Shown here: positions 26,816 to 35,560 of the stretch, in pieces | Numbering within the stretch: position 1 is the first letter of the stretch | Layout: the number at the start of each line of letters is the position of its first letter | DNA from: Kribbella sindirgiensis | GTDB lineage: Bacteria > Actinomycetota > Actinomycetes > Propionibacteriales > Kribbellaceae | Assembly (NCBI RefSeq): GCF_004331435.1 | Contig: NZ_SJKA01000004.1 | Coordinates: 1 to 64,000 of the forward strand | DNA length: 64,000 bases | Reading direction: 5' to 3' | The notes under the pieces: generated by a model | Told to the model about the DNA's origin: nothing | What the model saw: the letters and a program-made list of their open reading frames with translations, nothing else | Database searches by the model: none | Position numbers and translations under genes: made by a program

Positions 26816-26821
26816 CCCTCC

Positions 26822-26838
26822 ATTACAAGCCATGTAAT
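26822..26838. promoter_or_regulatory. Putative XRE operator
   Basis: ATTACA (26822-26827) and TGTAAT (26833-26838) form a perfect inverted repeat with a 5-nt centre, between the XRE start and the divergent SnoaL-like gene. Confidence 0.5.
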
Positions 26839-26874
26839 CGACACCACCGCATCCCGGGCCGGATCGTCGTACCC

Positions 26875-27201
26875 ATGACGATCAAGCAGCTCACCCTGCA
26901 CGCCTTCCAGGAATTCGCCAACGGCAACCTCGCACCGCTCCGCCCGCTCCTGCACGAGAACTTCGTCGAACACAGCCCCGGCAACCCCTCCGGCCGCGAC
27001 GCCTTCATCGAGTTCATCGCCAAGGCCCCCGTCGCCGGCGCAAAGCTGGAGCTGCACCGCGTCATCGCCGACGACACCCACGTCGTCGTCCACTACCTGA
27101 TGACCACCCCCGAATCCACCCAGTCCGTGGTCGACATCTGGCGCTTCGAGAACAACCAGATCGTCGAACACTGGGACGTCGTACAACCTGTGGTGGACTA
27201 G
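26875..27201 (+). CDS. SnoaL-like (NTF2-fold) protein
   Basis: 108 aa. It begins MTIKQLTLHAFQEFANGN and has the conserved LLHENFVEHSPG, a helix-then-sheet NTF2 pattern, and the C-terminal DIWRFENNQIVEHWDVVQ typical of SnoaL-like hydrolases or isomerases. No enzymatic function can be assigned. It is probably controlled by the divergent XRE regulator. Confidence 0.85.
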   Translation: MTIKQLTLHAFQEFANGNLAPLRPLLHENFVEHSPGNPSGRDAFIEFIAKAPVAGAKLELHRVIADDTHVVVHYLMTTPESTQSVVDIWRFENNQIVEHWDVVQPVVD

Positions 27202-28040
27202 CGATTCTGCTCTTCGTAGTGGTGGCGTTCGCCGCGAACCAGGTGCACGCGGATCTGCTGGGCGATCGCGTCGGGTGCGTTCTCGTCGGGGGCGTTGTGG
27301 TCCAGGTCCGGGAGAACCCGGAACTCGGCGTTCGGCAGGATCGTGGCCAGCCGCGGCAGGACACCGGTCAGATACGCGGGCGACTTGGATCCGCCGAGCA
27401 GCAGGGTTCTCGACGCGATCCCGGCGTACCGGCCGGCGTCGGAGTCGAGGCGGACGATCTCGGCGATCTCACCCGGGGTCGTCGGCATCATCTCGCGCGT
27501 CTCGCGGCTGCGGGGCCCGTGCACCAGCAGGAGGGAGACCGCCCACAGCAGTGGTGAGGCGCGGAACGGCAACAGGTCCGTACCTTTGAGGAACGTCGTC
27601 ATCGCAGCCACCCGCCGGCCCGTTTCCAGGTGCCGGGTGAACGCCCCCAGCCAACTCCCGTCGAACGACCCGTCGATGCTCACCCCGGGCTCGTACGCGA
27701 TCAGCGCGTCCAGAGGCTGTCGCAGCCCTACGTGGAGCGCGACCAGCCCGCCGTAACTGTGCCCGAAGACCGCTCGCGCGCCGGTGTGCTCCAGGACCGC
27801 GAGTACGTCGTCCGCGTCGGTCTCCACGCTGTACGACGGCCCGCGCGCGGCACTCGCCCCGCGTCCGCGACGCTCGATCACGTGCACGGTATGGGCTCCG
27901 GCCAATCCGCGCGCCAACTGTTTGTAGTGGTGCGACCGCCGGTTGACACCCGGGATCACCACCACGCCCGGCCCCGCCCCGGTCGTCGAGACCTCGACCC
28001 CCGCGACCAGCCCCCGCACCCACTCCTCTGTGCCCCGCAT
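27198..28040 (-). CDS. Alpha/beta hydrolase
   Basis: 280 aa, ATG after GGGAGGTCCGGGG. It has the oxyanion region VIPGVNRRSHHY, the nucleophile elbow GHSYGG with catalytic Ser, and a late DLDHNAP that supplies the His. No signal peptide. Substrate unknown. Its stop overlaps the stop of the convergent SnoaL-like gene by four bases. Confidence 0.85.
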   Translation of the reverse strand: MRGTEEWVRGLVAGVEVSTTGAGPGVVVIPGVNRRSHHYKQLARGLAGAHTVHVIERRGRGASAARGPSYSVETDADDVLAVLEHTGARAVFGHSYGGLVALHVGLRQPLDALIAYEPGVSIDGSFDGSWLGAFTRHLETGRRVAAMTTFLKGTDLLPFRASPLLWAVSLLLVHGPRSRETREMMPTTPGEIAEIVRLDSDAGRYAGIASRTLLLGGSKSPAYLTGVLPRLATILPNAEFRVLPDLDHNAPDENAPDAIAQQIRVHLVRGERHHYEEQNR

Positions 28041-28137
28041 CCCCGGACCTCCCTCGCTCCGCTCCCCAGGATGTCCAACAGCACTGACACGCGACTGTCT
28101 TCCCGCTGGCACCGACTTTCACGGGCCCCTGAAGGCT

Positions 28138-28159
28138 TTGTACAAGTTTTGTCGAAGTT
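28138..28159. promoter_or_regulatory. Two 11-bp direct repeats upstream of the DUF4397/sortase operon
   Basis: TTGTACAAGTT (28138-28148) is followed at once by TTGTCGAAGTT (28149-28159), nine of eleven positions identical. The first copy contains the palindrome TTGTACAA. The 11-bp spacing is that of operators bound by MerR-type B12 photoreceptors (CarH/LitR), and such a regulator is encoded 1.6 kb away. Confidence 0.45.
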
Positions 28160-28228
28160 TCCGCATCCAGATCGCGGGGTCCGGCGGAAGTGGGGGCAAG
28201 AGAGTTCCGAGCCCTGAGGAGGGCCTCC

Positions 28229-29098
28229 ATGTCTGTACGTCGTGTTTCTGTACCTCGTGTTTCTGTACCTCGTGTTACTGCGCTGCTCGCCGCCGGCGTG
28301 CTCGCTGTCAGCGGTTCGGCGGCTGTTGCGGTCAGCGCGCAGGCGAAACCGACGGCGTCCGCGACCGTTTCCGTACTGCACGCGGTACCGGGAGCAACCG
28401 TCGACGTCTACGCGAACGGCAAGGCGCTGCTGACGAACTTCAAGCCAGGTACGCTCACCGACCCGGTCAAGCTCCCCGAGGGCACGTACGACCTGAAGGT
28501 GACCGCGGCCGGTGCCGGCGCCAAGGGAGCCGCGGTCATCCAGGCCGACGACGTCAAGGTGCCGGGCGGCGCGAACATCACCGTCGTCGCGCACCTGAAC
28601 GCGGCCGGTAAGCCCGTGCTGACGCCGTACGTGAACGATGTCGCGAAGCTCGCGGCCGGCAAGGCGCGAGTGACGGTTCGGCACGCCGCGGCCGCTCCCG
28701 CCGTCGATGTCCGGGCCGGCGGCAAACCGGTGTTCGAGGGGCTGACGAATCCGAAGGAGGTCAAGGCGGACCTGCCGGCCGGCACGATCAAGGCCGACGT
28801 GGTCCTGGCCGGGACGTCGACCGTCGCCATCGGCCCGGCCGAGGTGAACCTCGAAGAGGGCACGAACACCATCGTGTACGCGTGGGGCAGCGCAGCCGGC
28901 AAGAACCTCAAGCTGGCAGTGCAGACCATCTCGGGTCTGCACGGCAACCCGTCGGGCGTTCCGGGCGGTACAGGTGGTCAGGCTGCCGAGCAGAGCTCGC
29001 CTGCCGGCGCAGGGTGGCTGACCGCCGTCCTCGCGATCGTCGCGCTTGCCGTCCTCGGCTTCGGTACGTCGGCAGTCCGGGTACGCAGGCATTCGTGA
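28229..29098 (+). CDS. DUF4397 domain surface protein
   Basis: 289 aa, ATG after GAGGAGGGCCTCC. A signal peptide with an unusual repeated basic N-region (RRVSVPRVSVPRV) precedes two DUF4397 repeats, starting VSVLHAVPGATVDVYANGK and VTVRHAAAAPAVDVRAGGK. A Gly/Pro linker, one hydrophobic helix (about 262-280) and a basic tail (RVRRHS) follow, so the protein is anchored in the membrane. It overlaps the sortase gene by four bases. I see no clear sorting motif. Confidence 0.88.
   Translation: MSVRRVSVPRVSVPRVTALLAAGVLAVSGSAAVAVSAQAKPTASATVSVLHAVPGATVDVYANGKALLTNFKPGTLTDPVKLPEGTYDLKVTAAGAGAKGAAVIQADDVKVPGGANITVVAHLNAAGKPVLTPYVNDVAKLAAGKARVTVRHAAAAPAVDVRAGGKPVFEGLTNPKEVKADLPAGTIKADVVLAGTSTVAIGPAEVNLEEGTNTIVYAWGSAAGKNLKLAVQTISGLHGNPSGVPGGTGGQAAEQSSPAGAGWLTAVLAIVALAVLGFGTSAVRVRRHS
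28234..28278. repeat. Three 15-bp tandem repeats at the start of the DUF4397 gene
   Basis: Three units of TGTAC(G/C)TCGTGTTTC lie in frame and encode the repeated R-V-S-V-P pattern before the signal-peptide core. One position differs in units 1 and 3. Confidence 0.8.
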
Positions 29099-29772
29099 TC
29101 AGCACCCGTGGTGCGGCCGTCCTCGCGACGGCCGCACTCGCCGTTGTCACGCTGACGAGCAGCTGCAGCTCGCCGGACCGTCCTGCCCGCGAGCGCACCG
29201 GCCCGGCGACCACCGTTCCACTTTCCCCGCCCACCCCGGCCATTCCATCGCCTGCCTCGTCGCTCACCCCGCGGCCCTCGAGTGCCGGCATCGCTGCCCG
29301 CCCGGCCGATCCGCCGACAGCCAAGCGTTCGACAGCGCCGATCCGGCTACAGATCCAGGCGATCGGCATCGACATGCCCGTCCTGCCCGTCGGAGTCGCC
29401 CCGAACGGCCAGATGGACCTACCTCCCGATCCCGCGACGATCGGCTGGTACCGCTTCGGCCCCAGCCTCGACAGCCCCGCCGGCTCAGTCGTCCTGGGCG
29501 GTCACCTGGACAGCAAGGAGTACGGCGTCGGCCCGCTCGTAAGACTCCGCGAACTCCAGCCCGGCGCGCTGATCGTCCTCCGCTCCGCCGGCAGCACGGC
29601 GACGTACCGAGTCGGCGACGTCGAGCAAGTGCGGAAGACCAGCCTCGCGCTGGACCGCGTCTTCGCGCGCGACGGCAGCCGGGCACTGCGGATCGTTACC
29701 TGCGGCGGCCCGTACAACCGCGACCGGGGCGGCTACCGAGACAACCTTGTCGTCACCGCGCGTGCTGCGTAA
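29095..29772 (+). CDS. Class F sortase
   Basis: 225 aa from GTG, in a GTGA overlap with the DUF4397 gene. The N-terminal hydrophobic segment (about 8-24) ends in SSC, so it may be a signal anchor or a lipobox. A Pro/Ser-rich stalk runs to about 80. The catalytic domain has His in VLGGHLDS (137), Cys in RIVTCGG (203) and Arg in NRDRGGYRDN (about 212-215). Class F sortases attach proteins to the cell wall or act as hydrolases. The adjacent DUF4397 protein is the natural candidate partner. Confidence 0.9.
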   Translation: MISTRGAAVLATAALAVVTLTSSCSSPDRPARERTGPATTVPLSPPTPAIPSPASSLTPRPSSAGIAARPADPPTAKRSTAPIRLQIQAIGIDMPVLPVGVAPNGQMDLPPDPATIGWYRFGPSLDSPAGSVVLGGHLDSKEYGVGPLVRLRELQPGALIVLRSAGSTATYRVGDVEQVRKTSLALDRVFARDGSRALRIVTCGGPYNRDRGGYRDNLVVTARAA

Positions 29773-30598
29773 GCAGGAAGGTGACGGCCTGATGGAGATC
29801 GTCGAGGTCGCGCGCCGACCGAGGCCAGCCCGGCCCGGCGGTAGCGACCTGGTGGCCCTCGTCCTCGAGACGACGGCGGAGCGCGGCTTGCCCGGCGTGC
29901 CTGGCCATCGACCACAACACCACAGAGACGGGCCGGACGCGCTGGGCCGCCGCGAGCAGGGACAGGTCGTTTCCACCCGGCGCCAACACGATCGCCGATT
30001 GCCCGCGCTCGATCAGTGCGGCACGGAGGATCGCGAGCGGGGCAGTGTGCGCCTCGCCAGGACAAGGCACCAGTAAGACTGCGTCTCCGGCTTGCTCGAG
30101 CTGAGCGTGGTGCTGCGCGGCTCTCTCGACCGCGGCAGCCAAGAGCACCTCGAGGTCGGCGCAGTCGGGGCGGCGGCCGGCACGGCGTCCCAGCTCCCGG
30201 AACACCGGAGCAATCACCTCGTCCCAGGCAGGCTCCGCACCGCGATCGTCGAACAGGTGAGCCAGCACGTCGTCAACCTCGGCCAGCTGGTAGGACTCGA
30301 GCCGGTTCAGGAGGTCGTCGACGCTCGCGGGAGCGCCAGGCGGCCGGCGGCTGAGGCGTGCGGCGTCGATCGCCGACATACCGGCGTCCTGCAACGCGAT
30401 CATCCGGCGCAGGCGTTCGACGTCCGCGGTCGAGTACCGGCGGTGCCTGCCATCGGTCCGCAAGGACGGCCCGACGCCGTACCGGCGCTCCCAGGCGCGC
30501 AACGTCACCGCGGGCACGCCCAGTTCGGCGGCCACGTGCCCGACAGGCCATACCGCGTCGCGTGGAAGCGACGTCCGCGTTCCGGACAGCTCGGCCAT
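29753..30598 (-). CDS. MerR-family regulator with degenerate B12-binding domain (LitR/CarH-like)
   Basis: 281 aa. The MerR winged helix is at residues about 15-85 (VGHVAAELGVPAVTLRAWERRYG, RRYSTADVERLRRM as cues). A helical bundle (about 95-165) and a Rossmann-like domain follow. PGEAHTAPL (about 180-188) keeps the Glu-x-His position of the cobalamin ligand motif, but the Wx9EH signature of the helical bundle reads RAGRRPDCADLE, without Trp or Glu-His. It may therefore bind B12 weakly or not at all. It is divergent from an ECF sigma gene, like litR/litS of Streptomyces, and overlaps the sortase end by 20 bases. Confidence 0.75.
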   Translation of the reverse strand: MAELSGTRTSLPRDAVWPVGHVAAELGVPAVTLRAWERRYGVGPSLRTDGRHRRYSTADVERLRRMIALQDAGMSAIDAARLSRRPPGAPASVDDLLNRLESYQLAEVDDVLAHLFDDRGAEPAWDEVIAPVFRELGRRAGRRPDCADLEVLLAAAVERAAQHHAQLEQAGDAVLLVPCPGEAHTAPLAILRAALIERGQSAIVLAPGGNDLSLLAAAQRVRPVSVVLWSMARHAGQAALRRRLEDEGHQVATAGPGWPRSARDLDDLHQAVTFLLTQHAR

Positions 30599-30745
30599 GA
30601 ATCCACAATAGTGAGCGTCCCGGATCGGCACGGTGCATCCTTAAGACGTTCCGCAGCCCAAGTACCTGGTGAGGATCGCGATACGGCGGGAGCTCGAGGT
30701 GACAGGTGCTGCGTTGTGGCGGGTTTCCGCCGGTCCGGCGTGGGT

Positions 30746-30758
30746 TACAGTTCGAGCC
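30746..30758 (+). promoter_or_regulatory. -10 box of the ECF sigma gene (leaderless start)
   Basis: TACAGT at 30746-30751 lies seven bases before the GTG at 30759, with no ribosome-binding site between. Confidence 0.4.
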
Positions 30759-31337
30759 GTGACCAGCAAGGACGCCGGTGATCCGACGGCGGCCGAGATC
30801 GCGACGGCTTTCGCCGAGGGCCGCGACGCCGGTCTGAGCGCTGCCTACCGGCGGTGGTCCGGTCTGGTGTTCACGCTCGCGCTACGGTCGCTGGGCAGCC
30901 GTGCGGACGCGGAGGACGTGACCCAGCAGGTTTTCGTCGCGGCCTGGCGCGGCCGCGGCACCTTCGACCCGGACCACGGCGACCTCGGCGCCTGGATCAC
31001 GGGGATCACCCGGCACTGCATCGCCGACCGGTTCGCCGTTCGGCAGCGGGACGTCCGCAAGGCCGAGGCCGCCGTACGGCTGGCCGACGGCGGGGCCGCG
31101 CCGCAGGTCGTCGACGAGGCCGTCGTGGACCGGGTGGTAATCGCCGACGAACTGGCACGCATCGACGATCCGCGGCGGACGATCCTGCGGCTCGCGTTCT
31201 ACGAAGACCGGACGCATCCGCAGATCGCCGAGCAGCTCGGACTGCCGCTCGGAACGGTGAAGAGCCACATCAGACGAGGCCTGCTGCAACTGCGGGACCG
31301 ATTGCGGGAGGTGAGCGGTGACGATGCACGTCGATGA
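30759..31337 (+). CDS. ECF RNA polymerase sigma factor
   Basis: 192 aa from the GTG at 30759. Region 2 is at about 25-90 ([36 protein letters not shown] as cues: [13 protein letters not shown]). Region 4 is at about 135-185 ([34 protein letters not shown] as cues: [15 protein letters not shown]). The stop overlaps the anti-sigma gene by 20 bases. This is the RskA-controlled type (SigK/SigL-like). Confidence 0.92.
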   Translation: MTSKDAGDPTAAEIATAFAEGRDAGLSAAYRRWSGLVFTLALRSLGSRADAEDVTQQVFVAAWRGRGTFDPDHGDLGAWITGITRHCIADRFAVRQRDVRKAEAAVRLADGGAAPQVVDEAVVDRVVIADELARIDDPRRTILRLAFYEDRTHPQIAEQLGLPLGTVKSHIRRGLLQLRDRLREVSGDDARR

Positions 31338-31992
31338 GGAGCAGCTGGCACGGTGGGCGGTGGAAGGCGACGCGCCGGATCCGGCCGCCGCCGACCACCT
31401 GCGTTCCTGCGACCGTTGCCAGGCGGAGCTCGACGAGCTCCGCAGAGTAAGCGACCTCGCACACTCGCTGCCGTCCATGGAACAGCCCTCGGACGAGGTC
31501 TGGACACGCATAACCGGCGAACTCGACTCCACCGAGCAGGTCGGGCCGGAGCGACGGTTCCGGAGCCGGACCCTGGCCGCCGCCGCTGCGGTGGCCGCTG
31601 TTGCCGGCGCCGGCATCGGCGTAGGTGCGACGCTCGTGGCCACCGATGAGGAGACGCCGGCCACCCCGACGGCGATCCGGCTCGAGCCGCTGGCCGGCAA
31701 GAGCGGCACGGGCAGCGCGGGCATCGTCCAGGTGTCCGGAGCCGAGGAACTGAAGGTGTCTGCCTCAGGACTCGCGGCCGGCCCGGGCTTCTACGAGGTC
31801 TGGCTCATCAACACCGACGGAAAGCGCATGGTGTCGCTGGGCGTGCTGAATCCCCAAGCAGGCGGCACGTTCCAGATCCCCACCGGCGCCACGGCCCAGG
31901 GCTACCGCATCGTCGACATCTCCCTGGAACCCGAGGACGGCAACCCCGAACACTCCCACGACAGCCTGATCCGCGGCACCCTCCCCAGCTGA
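31318..31992 (+). CDS. RskA-type anti-sigma factor with zinc finger
   Basis: 224 aa, GTG after GGGAGGTGAGCG. The N-terminal zinc-binding anti-sigma motif [13 protein letters not shown] (about 24-36) holds the partner sigma factor. One transmembrane helix (about 80-103, [23 protein letters not shown]) separates it from the extracytoplasmic RskA domain (about 115-224). Regulated proteolysis of this type of protein releases the sigma factor in response to an outside signal. Confidence 0.93.
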   Translation: MTMHVDEEQLARWAVEGDAPDPAAADHLRSCDRCQAELDELRRVSDLAHSLPSMEQPSDEVWTRITGELDSTEQVGPERRFRSRTLAAAAAVAAVAGAGIGVGATLVATDEETPATPTAIRLEPLAGKSGTGSAGIVQVSGAEELKVSASGLAAGPGFYEVWLINTDGKRMVSLGVLNPQAGGTFQIPTGATAQGYRIVDISLEPEDGNPEHSHDSLIRGTLPS

Positions 31993-32035
31993 TCCACCGC
32001 CGGCCGCAGGAGGCTCGATCACGGGCCGCACGTCT

Positions 32036-32836
32036 TCAGTCGGTTCGATAGCTCGTCGGTGGTACGCCGTACCGGGCGCGGAACCGGCGCGACAGGTGGA
32101 ACTCGTCGGAGAAGCCGACCCGCCGGGCGATCTCGCGGCAGGTCAGGTTGGTTGCCCGCAGCAACGTAGCCGCCGCCTCCAGCCGCCGGTCGTTGCGGAA
32201 GGCCAGGGGGGATCTGCCGAAGCGGTCGCGGAAGGACCGGCGGAAGCGGTCGTACTCGAGGTCCAGTTGGGCTGCTACGTCGCGCATCTCCAGGCGGTGG
32301 GGTAGGTCCTCGCTGAGTAGGCGGGCTGCCTGGTCCCAGAGGGCTGTCTCGTCGTCTACGGATGGAGCCAGCGCTCCGGACAGCCAGCTTGCGAGTGCCC
32401 AGATCTGCTGCTCGGCTCCCGAGCCGGGCGGTGCGCTGCGGAGCAGGAGGGCCAGGTCGGCCTCGCGAACTCCACGCGGGAGCGGCCGGGGACCCGACCA
32501 GGTCAGCCGTCCGGTCTCGCGCAACAGGTCGAACGCCGGCCCTTCGACGACCGCGAACCACTCACTCCAGCGCTGACCGGGGTGGGTGCCGTACCAGTGC
32601 TGCTCGCCGGGCAGCACCACCGTCAGTGAAGGTCCGACGATCGGCTCGATGTGCCGATCGGCGTGCCGGTAGAAGCCGGTCCCGGCGGTGACGAGTGAGA
32701 TGACCGTGCCCGGCAAGGTGCGCAGCGGTCCGGCCACAATCGGCTCGGCGTCGGAGACCTCGCCGGCCAGGAGCACTCGGCCGAACGGTGTCGGGCCCTG
32801 GTCCGACATCGTGATCCGCTGGTAGCCGCCGGCCAT
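32036..32836 (-). CDS. AraC-family transcriptional regulator
   Basis: 266 aa from ATG 32836; an ATG at 32809 is also possible. An N-terminal cupin-like ligand domain (GTGFYRHADRHIEPIVGPSLTVVLPG as cues: VLPGEQHWYGT) precedes two helix-turn-helix motifs: MRDVAAQLDLEYDRFRRSFRDRFG and CREIARRVGFSDEFHLSRRFRARYG. It is divergent from PhyH1, and a conserved 66-bp promoter block lies directly between them. A second copy of that block precedes PhyH2. Confidence 0.92.
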   Translation of the reverse strand: MAGGYQRITMSDQGPTPFGRVLLAGEVSDAEPIVAGPLRTLPGTVISLVTAGTGFYRHADRHIEPIVGPSLTVVLPGEQHWYGTHPGQRWSEWFAVVEGPAFDLLRETGRLTWSGPRPLPRGVREADLALLLRSAPPGSGAEQQIWALASWLSGALAPSVDDETALWDQAARLLSEDLPHRLEMRDVAAQLDLEYDRFRRSFRDRFGRSPLAFRNDRRLEAAATLLRATNLTCREIARRVGFSDEFHLSRRFRARYGVPPTSYRTD

Positions 32837-32857
32837 GACCGTCAACCTACGCGCCAA

Positions 32858-32923
32858 AACGTACATCGAACAGCCACCGCGAGCATTCCACCGCCTGCTG
32901 CCGGTTTGCCAGAGTGATCATCA
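32858..32923 (+). promoter_or_regulatory. Conserved 66-bp promoter block, copy 1 (PhyH1)
   Basis: This block aligns without gaps to 44877-44812 on the minus strand, with about 49 of 66 positions identical. The conserved islands are AACGTnCATCG, GCCAC, CATTCCACCG and TGCCARAGTGATCATCA. Here the last island ends in the ATG of PhyH1. The pattern suits a pair of AraC-type sites upstream of a weak promoter (CAGAGT as -10). Confidence 0.7.
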
Positions 32924-33681
32924 TGACGCAAACGGAGAACTCCCAACTGGTCAGTGACGAGCAGATGTCCCAGTACGCCGACGAGGGCTACTTCGTCCTG
33001 GAGAGCGTGATCGGCCCGGAGGACCTGGAGCTGTTGCGCGGTGCCGCGCAGTTCTCCATCGATCGCCTCGACGCCGCCATGGACGCCGCCGGGGTGGACC
33101 GGATCGGCATCAACGCCAAGGGCAAGCGGTACTTCAGCAACATGATCTACCAGCAGCGCCCGGAGCTGCGGAGCTTCATCTTCGGACCGATCATGGAGCA
33201 GATCTGCCGCCGGGTGCTCGGCGAGAACGCCTACCTGTTCTGGGAGCAGTACGTGATCAAGGCGGGCGATCCCGACACCACGTTCGCCTGGCACCAGGAC
33301 TCGGGGTACGTCCACGAGAACCACACGCCGTACCTGACCTGCTGGATCGCACTCGACGACGTGACCGAGGAGAACGGTTCGGTCTACCTGCTGCCGTACA
33401 GCCGCTCGGGGATCAAGTCCTACATCAAGCACGTCACAATCGAGACCGGTGACCGGGTCTGCTACTTCGGCTCCGACCCCGGTATGCCGGTGATCGTCCC
33501 GGCCGGGTCGATCGTCTGCTTCTCGAGCACCGTGATCCACCGCAGCGGAGCGAACCTGACCGACAAGCTGCGCCAGGTGTACCTGCTCCAGTACTCCCCC
33601 GAGGTGATCATGAACGCCGACGGTACGGCGCCGCACGGTTCCTTCGAACCGTTCCTGGTCGACGGAACCGTGCGCGCCTGA
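32923..33681 (+). CDS. Phytanoyl-CoA dioxygenase family protein (PhyH1)
   Basis: 252 aa from ATG 32923, or 255 from GTG 32914. It has the Fe(II)/2-oxoglutarate dioxygenase triad: His and Asp in WHQDSGY (about 125-127), distal His in IHRSGANLTDKLRQV (about 206), with the 2-oxoglutarate-binding Arg following. CWIALDDVTEENGSVYLLP is the typical central strand. It hydroxylates a small molecule, identity unknown. It is controlled with AraC through the shared promoter block. Its stop lies in a 14-bp palindrome (33677-33690) that also holds the convergent transporter ATPase stop. Confidence 0.9.
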   Translation: MTQTENSQLVSDEQMSQYADEGYFVLESVIGPEDLELLRGAAQFSIDRLDAAMDAAGVDRIGINAKGKRYFSNMIYQQRPELRSFIFGPIMEQICRRVLGENAYLFWEQYVIKAGDPDTTFAWHQDSGYVHENHTPYLTCWIALDDVTEENGSVYLLPYSRSGIKSYIKHVTIETGDRVCYFGSDPGMPVIVPAGSIVCFSSTVIHRSGANLTDKLRQVYLLQYSPEVIMNADGTAPHGSFEPFLVDGTVRA

Positions 33682-33685
33682 GTGC

Positions 33686-35557
33686 TCAGGAGCGGGCCGC
33701 GGCGAACGGGTTCGGGATCGCATCGAGAAGCAGCCGGGTGCAGTCGTCCTGGGGTGAACGGATCACGTCCAGAGCAGGGCCCTGCTCGACCACCTTGCCC
33801 TCGTTGAGTACGACGACCTCGTCGCAGAGCATCCGGGCGCTGAGCAGGTCGTGGGTGATGTAGAGGATGCCGACGTTCCGCTCGTGGACGAGCTTGTCGA
33901 ACAGTTCGAGCACCTCGGCCCGGATCGACACGTCGAGGCTGGAGATCGGTTCGTCGGCGACGATCAGTTCGGGCTCGACGGCCAGCGCGCGGGCGATCAC
34001 GACTCGTTGCCGCTGGCCCCCGGACAGCTCGTGCGGATAGCGGTTGACGAACCGCTCTCCCGGCGACAGCGCGACCGTCTCCAGCAGCTCGATCACCCGT
34101 TCCCGGAGCTTGGAACCGTGCAGTTGCTGGAAGTTGATCAACGGCCGGGCGAGTGTGGCGCCGAGGGTCTTCGTCGGATTCAGCGCCGAGTACGGGTCCT
34201 GGAACACCATCTGGACGCTGCCGCGATAGCTGCGCAGCCGACGGCCGCGCATCCGTGCGACGACCTGGTCACCATCGGAGCCGTGGAAGGTGATCCGGCC
34301 CGCGGTCGGTGCGTCGACTCCGGTGATCATCCGGGCCAGCGTCGACTTGCCGCTGCCGCTCTGCCCGACCAGGGCCGTCACGCCGCCACGATGGAGGACG
34401 AAGTTCGCCCCGGACACCGCCTCGGTCCGGACAGCGCGCAGTCCCTGCCGGCGGACGTAGGTCTTGGACACGTCGTCGACGGTGACCAGCGGCAGACCCC
34501 GAGCCGCCTCCGCCGAGGCGGCGGCCGACTTCACGAACTGCGGTCCGGCGAAGGTGCGGATCGGCGGGCCGACCTCGATGCCGGATCCATCGGCACCACG
34601 CTGAATGGCCGCCACATGACACGCCACCAGCCCCTCGCCGGCCTCCGTCCGTGCGGGCTCGATCTCGGCACAGCGGTCGATCCGCTCCGGACACCGCGCG
34701 GCGAACGCACACCCGTCAGGACGATGCGCCAGGTCCGGCGGCCGGCCCGGAACGTACGTGATCCGTACGGTCTCCGCGCGAGGGTCGCCGTACGATCCCA
34801 GCAATCCCTTGGTGTACGGGTGCAGCGGGTCGCGGAGCAGCTGCCGGGTCGCCTGCTCCTCGGCGAGCTTCCCGGCGTACATCACCATGGTCCGGTCGGA
34901 GAGGTCGAGAACGGTGCCGAGGTCGTGGCTGATGAAGAGCACCGCGAAGCCGAGCTCTGCCTGCAGCCGCCGGACGTTCTCCAGGATGCTGTGCTGTACG
35001 ACGACGTCCAGCCCGGTCGTCGGCTCGTCGAGTACGACGAACCTCGGCCCGATCGCCAGCGCGAGGGCGAGGTTGATCCGCTGCCGCATACCGCCGGACA
35101 GCTCGTGCGGGAACGCGGTCATGAACTTCGGGTCGATCAGGACCATGTCGAACAGGGTCCTGATCCGCTCGGTGACCTCACCGCCGCGCAACTGGGTGTG
35201 GCACTGGATGACGTCGGCGAACTGCGCCTCGACCCGGGTCACCGGGTTGAGCGCGTTCATGCTGCTCTGGAAGACCGTCGAGATCTCGCGCCAGCGGTAC
35301 TTGCGTAGCTCGTCCTGGCTGAGGTGCGCGATGTCGGTGCCGTCGAAGGTGATCGAGCCGCCGCTGATCCGTCCTGGCCGTTGCAGCAGCCTGAGTACGG
35401 CCATACCGACCGTGGTCTTGCCGGAACCGGACTCGCCGATCAGGCCGACGAACTCACCCTCGTCGATGCTGAAGCTGAGCTGATCGACCGCGTCGACGGC
35501 GGGCCGCTGCTTGGGTTCGTAGCGGATCGACAGATCGCGGACGTCGAGGAGCGCCAT
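33686..35557 (-). CDS. Fused dual-ATPase subunit of an oligopeptide-type ABC importer
   Basis: 623 aa, two complete ATP-binding cassettes in one chain (DppD-DppF fusion). The first has Walker A GESGSGKTT (41-49) and LSGGMRQR (about 153-160). The Fe-S-type Cys cluster CAFAARCPERIDRC (about 283-296) ends it. The second has Walker A GQSGSGKST (398-406) and LSGGQRQR. It energises import of peptides, nickel or oligosaccharides; the GH35/GH1 genes in the same cluster favour sugars. The gene is three bases from the permease gene. Confidence 0.93.
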   Translation of the reverse strand: MALLDVRDLSIRYEPKQRPAVDAVDQLSFSIDEGEFVGLIGESGSGKTTVGMAVLRLLQRPGRISGGSITFDGTDIAHLSQDELRKYRWREISTVFQSSMNALNPVTRVEAQFADVIQCHTQLRGGEVTERIRTLFDMVLIDPKFMTAFPHELSGGMRQRINLALALAIGPRFVVLDEPTTGLDVVVQHSILENVRRLQAELGFAVLFISHDLGTVLDLSDRTMVMYAGKLAEEQATRQLLRDPLHPYTKGLLGSYGDPRAETVRITYVPGRPPDLAHRPDGCAFAARCPERIDRCAEIEPARTEAGEGLVACHVAAIQRGADGSGIEVGPPIRTFAGPQFVKSAAASAEAARGLPLVTVDDVSKTYVRRQGLRAVRTEAVSGANFVLHRGGVTALVGQSGSGKSTLARMITGVDAPTAGRITFHGSDGDQVVARMRGRRLRSYRGSVQMVFQDPYSALNPTKTLGATLARPLINFQQLHGSKLRERVIELLETVALSPGERFVNRYPHELSGGQRQRVVIARALAVEPELIVADEPISSLDVSIRAEVLELFDKLVHERNVGILYITHDLLSARMLCDEVVVLNEGKVVEQGPALDVIRSPQDDCTRLLLDAIPNPFAAARS

Positions 35558-35560
35558 GTC

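Noticed and set aside
28138..28166. Simple -35/-10 promoter in the 11-bp repeat region
   Set aside because: TTGTAC with 17-nt spacing leads to CCGCAT, a poor -10 box, so the repeat was reported as a possible operator instead.
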